Positions 60,831-64,000 of a DNA stretch of 64,000 nt are shown piece after piece. This DNA comes from an uncultured Oscillibacter sp. (GTDB taxonomy: Bacteria > Bacillota > Clostridia > Oscillospirales > Oscillospiraceae). The DNA is taken from contig CAJKKQ010000005.1 of NCBI GenBank assembly GCA_905200545.1, forward strand, positions 79,375 through 143,374, in the 5' to 3' direction. The stretch's first letter is position 1. The number at the start of each line of letters is the position of its first letter. Under the pieces are notes generated by a model. The model was given only the letters and a program-made list of their open reading frames with translations, did not search any database and had not been told where the DNA came from. The translations under genes and the position numbers were made by a program.

Positions 60831-61682
60831 ATGAAAAAACTGGTTTCTTTGCTGCTGGGGCTGACCCTGGCCCTGTCTTTGTCCCTCCCCGCTCTGGCGG
60901 CGGACACTCTCACCGACGGGTCCGTCACCGTCACCGTGGACGGTGAGGCGGTTACGGAGGTGCCGGTGATGGTGCCCCTGCGGCCCGTGGCGGAAGCCCT
61001 GGGCTTCACCGTTACCTGGGACGGCTCCCTCCCCGGCGCCCGGGTGGACAACAGCTCCGTGCATACGGAGGTGGTTCTGGGCCGGGACCTGTACACCGTC
61101 ACCAGCTCCACCGCCATCGGCATGACCGCCCCCTTCTCCCTGGGAGCCGCCCCGGCCATGCTGGCCCCGGGCTCCATTTATGTGCCGGTTGGCCTGTTCC
61201 GAGTGCTGCTGGGGAACCGGGACGACGCCGTGGCCGTCCAGGACGGCGCCGTGGTCATCTCCTCCGGCGGTGAAAACGTCCAGCTCCCCAACCCCATCCG
61301 GGAGCATGCCTCCCTCACCGCCCTGCGCGCCGCCCTGGACTTTTCCTTCCCCGTCCCACAGGCGGCAGGCTGCACCCAGAGCGCCTGGCGGGATGTGGCC
61401 GGGGACCTGGCGGAGATCGACTATGCAACGGCGGAGGGAACCGTCACCTACCGGGCCGGCCGGGGCGGCGACGGCGGCCCCACCGACAACAGCGGAGACT
61501 TCACCGCCTATCCCGAAAGCGACACGCTGACAGCGGACAGCGTCACCGTCTCCTGGCGGGGCCAGGAGGGCAAGGTGTGTGTGGCTACCTGGATCACCGG
61601 GGACACGGTTTGCTCCCTGCGGGCACCCCAGGGCATCAGCCGGGAGCTGGTGACCGCCCTGGTGAGCGGTACCAAGGCGTAA
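60831..61682 (+). CDS. Secreted protein with copper-amine-oxidase-like (stalk) N-terminal domain
   Basis: 283 residues from ATG 60831, with AAAGGA about 11 bases upstream; an earlier ATG at 60819 sits on that site. Signal peptide MKKLVSLLLGLTLALSLSLP cut near ALAAD. A stalk domain follows (VMVPLRPVAEALGFTVTWDG, IYVPVGLFRVLLG). The C-terminal part (about 215-283, VTVSWRGQEGKVCVATWITG) recalls DUF4367-type beta domains. Such proteins lie at the cell surface of Firmicutes; no activity is known. It ends at a strong terminator. Confidence 0.85.
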   Translation: MKKLVSLLLGLTLALSLSLPALAADTLTDGSVTVTVDGEAVTEVPVMVPLRPVAEALGFTVTWDGSLPGARVDNSSVHTEVVLGRDLYTVTSSTAIGMTAPFSLGAAPAMLAPGSIYVPVGLFRVLLGNRDDAVAVQDGAVVISSGGENVQLPNPIREHASLTALRAALDFSFPVPQAAGCTQSAWRDVAGDLAEIDYATAEGTVTYRAGRGGDGGPTDNSGDFTAYPESDTLTADSVTVSWRGQEGKVCVATWITGDTVCSLRAPQGISRELVTALVSGTKA

Positions 61683-61699
61683 GGCTATGCACATAGAAA

Positions 61700-61730
61700 G
61701 GAGGACGGGCTATGCCCGTCCTCCCTTTTT
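61700..61730 (+). terminator. Terminator after the stalk-domain gene
   Basis: A perfect 11-base stem GGAGGACGGGC / GCCCGTCCTCC with loop TAT, then CTTTTT. The opposite strand ends the repeat-protein gene nearby. Confidence 0.93.
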
Positions 61731-61744
61731 ATGAAGCCTGTCCG

Positions 61745-64000
61745 TCAGGCGGCGTAATCCGTCCCGCTGTACAGGCGCTCCAGCGCCGTCAGCAACTCTT
61801 CCAGGGTCTCCGGGGAGGCACCGTAATCTCCGATGCTCTTTCCCTCCGGCAGGTTCCAGGCGGCGGTTTCCCGTGTCACCCAGGTATAGGACTCCCCGTC
61901 CGCCGACCAGGCCCGCACCTCCTGGAGGTCCGGGTACAGCGCCAGCAGCACCACGCCGCTGCGGGCCAGCTGCTCCTGCTGCATGGCCTGCTCCCAGGCC
62001 CCCTCCTGGGTAAATTGCAGGATCAATCTTCCATTCGCCCGGGAGGCGTGGAGTGTCCCTGCCAGGGACGAATCCCCCCAAGGCCCCCGAAGCACCAGTT
62101 CCTCCGCCATTTCTTCCGCCGTCTGTATCCGGGCCCGGGCGTAAAGCAGCTGGGCCATCACCGCCGGAGTATCCGCCTTTGCCAATGCCGCCAGCAGTAC
62201 GGCCAGGCCCTCCTCCGACTGGTGGAAGCGGGCCAGATCGTATCCGGAGGCAGCGGAGAGGGCGGCAAGGTCCGCCTCGCCCTTCGGTTCCCAGCCGTAG
62301 ACACGGCGTTCCACCGCGCCGTCCGGCCCCGGATAGGTCCAGCGGACCTCCTCCACCCAGGGCAGGAGATACAAGGCCACCAGGGCGCTGCGTTCCATGG
62401 CGGCATCCAGAGCAGCCGGGTCCGAAGGCATAAACATCAGCTGGAACGAAATCTCCTCCATGTTGAGTATGGCCGAACACTGCCCCTCCATCTCAGGCAC
62501 CGCCCAGGGGCCCCGGTACACCACTTCCCGCACCGCATTATACCGGCCGCTCCCCCGGGACAGGGCCCACAGCCGGATAGCGGTCCCCTCCACGGTAGAT
62601 GCGCCTGCCCAGCTGTCCAGCCATTGCAGCAGCTCCGCCAGGGCGGCGGGAGACGTGCCCATGGCCTTGACCCCCTCCGAAAAGCCCACCGCGGCGAGCA
62701 GCGCGTCGGCCTCCGTCTCCGTCAGCTGCCTGGAGATGGGGATGTCGTCGCCGCCCTCCGGCGCCCACGTCCAGGTCACCTTCGTCAGATCCTCCCGCAC
62801 CGCCAGCAGCACCATGGCCTTCTTCTCCATGGCCTGCCGCACCCCTTCGGCCGTGGCCGACGGGTCGTCAAAATAGAAGGACAGGGTATCATCGGCTGTA
62901 CGGCTGATACTCCGGTGGTTGACGGGGATCCAGGAGGAGGCACCCTCCACATGGGGGATGCCCTCGTCCAGGAGAAGGTTCTCCAGCTCCATCTGCGGGT
63001 CGTCCCGCAGGACCCACAGCCGGGCGGCCAGGGTCTCCGCGGCGGAAACGGCAGGCAGGTCCTCCTCCCACAGCCAATCCACCAGCGCCTGGATGCCCGG
63101 CAGGGTCTTGCCCAGATCGTGGATGTCCTGATAGCCCAGCTCCCGGGCAATCTCGTCCAGGTCGTTGGAGCCGCCCTTGGTGTAAGGAATTCTCCAGATG
63201 GGGCCACTCTGGGGGCCATAGCCGTACATCACCTGGTCCACGTCCCCCACCAGGGCCGGCACCAGAATGGACGCAACAGACATCGCATTCACATAGGTCT
63301 CCCGGTCCGGGGCCTCGCAGTAGACCCGCAGGGTGCCCACATCCTCATAGAGCGGGTGAATGCCCAGCTCCAGGGTGCATCGCTCCAGGTCCGGCACCCC
63401 CAGAGTCTCCAGGATCGCTCGGACACCGGAGAGGTCCTGGTCCAGGGTCTCCCGCAGGGACAGGCCGGGCAGCCGCCCCTCCAGGGCGTGATCCAGCCGC
63501 AGGGCGTACAGGGCGGCGGGCAGGTCGATGACGCCGCTTTCGATGCGCTCCACCAAAGCGCCCACCATCTGCCGGGACACGGCCAGCCGCAGCACCACCG
63601 ACACCGGATACCGTTCCAGGGAGGCGGTCAGGTCCTCCCGGTTCAAAGCCCCTGTGGAGGCGGAGGAATCCCCCTCCGGCGGGGCGTAGGCCACCGCCAC
63701 CGCCGCACTGCTGCCCAGGGTCAGGGGGGCCTTTCCCCGGAGATACCGCCAGTGGGTGAGCTGTGCGCTCTCGGCCGCTTCTGTCAGCAGTGTGGGCATG
63801 GTTCCGCTGGAAAAGGTCATGCCGGTCTGGCCGTCCTCCCGGAAGACCTCCAGGCGGAAGGTGCCCGATTGCTGCCCGATGCCCTCCCTGTTTTCTTCCA
63901 TGCCGTCCATCATCACGCCGCGGCGCTCCTGCAGCTGCCCGTAGCGGTAGATCTCCATGTAAAAGACATAGGAGCGGGTGTCGTCGGGGAACCGGTAGTC
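61745..64000 (-). CDS. Large repeat protein, DUF4825-like modules (5' end cut by window edge)
   Basis: At least 751 residues; the frame stays open to the window edge (14 codons before the ATG at 63958), so the start may lie outside. At least four related segments are visible: each has a hydrophobic strand followed by a charged turn (ASILVPALVGDVDQVMY, AMVLLAVREDLTKVTW, ALVALYLLPWVEEVRW, GVVLLALYPDLQEVRAW) and ends in a Leu-rich helix. Linkers repeat too (LWVLRDDP, LWALSRGS, YRGPWAVP, LRGPWGDS). The period is roughly 140-150 residues. The pattern recalls DUF4825, often found with M56/BlaR1-type membrane peptidases; that link is inference. Confidence 0.7.
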   Translation of the reverse strand, partial: DYRFPDDTRSYVFYMEIYRYGQLQERRGVMMDGMEENREGIGQQSGTFRLEVFREDGQTGMTFSSGTMPTLLTEAAESAQLTHWRYLRGKAPLTLGSSAAVAVAYAPPEGDSSASTGALNREDLTASLERYPVSVVLRLAVSRQMVGALVERIESGVIDLPAALYALRLDHALEGRLPGLSLRETLDQDLSGVRAILETLGVPDLERCTLELGIHPLYEDVGTLRVYCEAPDRETYVNAMSVASILVPALVGDVDQVMYGYGPQSGPIWRIPYTKGGSNDLDEIARELGYQDIHDLGKTLPGIQALVDWLWEEDLPAVSAAETLAARLWVLRDDPQMELENLLLDEGIPHVEGASSWIPVNHRSISRTADDTLSFYFDDPSATAEGVRQAMEKKAMVLLAVREDLTKVTWTWAPEGGDDIPISRQLTETEADALLAAVGFSEGVKAMGTSPAALAELLQWLDSWAGASTVEGTAIRLWALSRGSGRYNAVREVVYRGPWAVPEMEGQCSAILNMEEISFQLMFMPSDPAALDAAMERSALVALYLLPWVEEVRWTYPGPDGAVERRVYGWEPKGEADLAALSAASGYDLARFHQSEEGLAVLLAALAKADTPAVMAQLLYARARIQTAEEMAEELVLRGPWGDSSLAGTLHASRANGRLILQFTQEGAWEQAMQQEQLARSGVVLLALYPDLQEVRAWSADGESYTWVTRETAAWNLPEGKSIGDYGASPETLEELLTALERLYSGTDYAA

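Noticed and set aside
1..64000. tRNA, rRNA, CRISPR arrays, insertion sequences, integrases or att sites
   Set aside because: No cloverleaf with a TTC-arm core, no conserved rRNA stretch, no regular spacer array and no transposase or integrase protein was found. Visual search can miss a diverged tRNA.

Overview
The window is 64 kb of GC-rich, densely packed bacterial chromosome. An endospore programme (spo0A, spoIVB, spmAB, a cwlJ-gerQ pair, a GerMN lipoprotein), a CtsR-controlled clpC operon, a clostridial-type AbrB with a C-terminal zinc ribbon, a TM1266-family regulator and strong Shine-Dalgarno sites point to an anaerobic spore-forming clostridium. The GC content and gene set suggest the Oscillospiraceae (Flavonifractor/Lawsonibacter-like); that placement is inference. 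No rRNA, tRNA, CRISPR array, insertion sequence or prophage was recognised.

Layout. 1-2.6 kb: a cut-off membrane protein, then a Crp/Fnr regulator divergent from an alpha/beta hydrolase with a perfect palindrome between them. 2.6-6.3 kb: ctsR-mcsA-clpC stress operon, without mcsB, under two CtsR operators. 6.4-10 kb: ferredoxin, trmN6-like methyltransferase and rsmI, abrB, spmA-spmB. 10-15 kb: ComEA-like protein, response regulator, histidine kinase and GerMN lipoprotein in one direction; a DacF-type carboxypeptidase in the other. 15-18.3 kb: nitroreductase, cwlJ-gerQ, glycosyltransferase, TSCPD protein. 18.4-33.9 kb: spo0A, spoIVB and a division/cell-wall (dcw) cluster, read right to left as mraZ, rsmH, ftsL, a PASTA-domain PBP, murE, mraY, ftsW, murG, murA, ftsQ, ftsZ. 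murF, murD, murC and ftsA are not in it. 34-36.7 kb: coiled-coil protein, coaD, rsmD, rarD. 36.9-43.5 kb: Asp23 protein, FakA-like kinase, DUF4349 lipoprotein, Cys-rich alpha-hydroxy-acid oxidase, acyl-ACP thioesterase, RidA, DegV/FakB-like protein. 43.8-46.7 kb: a TM1266-family regulator with an ABC importer, preceded by a structured leader ending in an intrinsic terminator. 46.9-50 kb: malQ and a membrane-anchored XRE-type regulator broken by a one-base frameshift. 50-58.5 kb: a complete glutamate-to-arginine pathway, argG-H-C-J-B-D-F, with a consensus ARG box over the argG promoter. 58.8-64 kb: small membrane protein, fumC, a secreted stalk-domain protein, and a large repeat protein cut by the window end.

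How the genes work together. The dcw cluster supplies lipid II synthesis and septum assembly, and its far end runs into spoIVB-spo0A, joining division to sporulation. A 0A box upstream of spo0A suggests autoregulation. CtsR, MraZ and ArgR-type sites were read directly and match the genes they flank.

The least explained items are the attenuator-like leader before the TM1266/ABC unit, the Cys-rich oxidase, the repeat protein at the right edge, and two intergenic regions packed with consecutive hairpins (46.77-46.89 and 57.08-57.24 kb).
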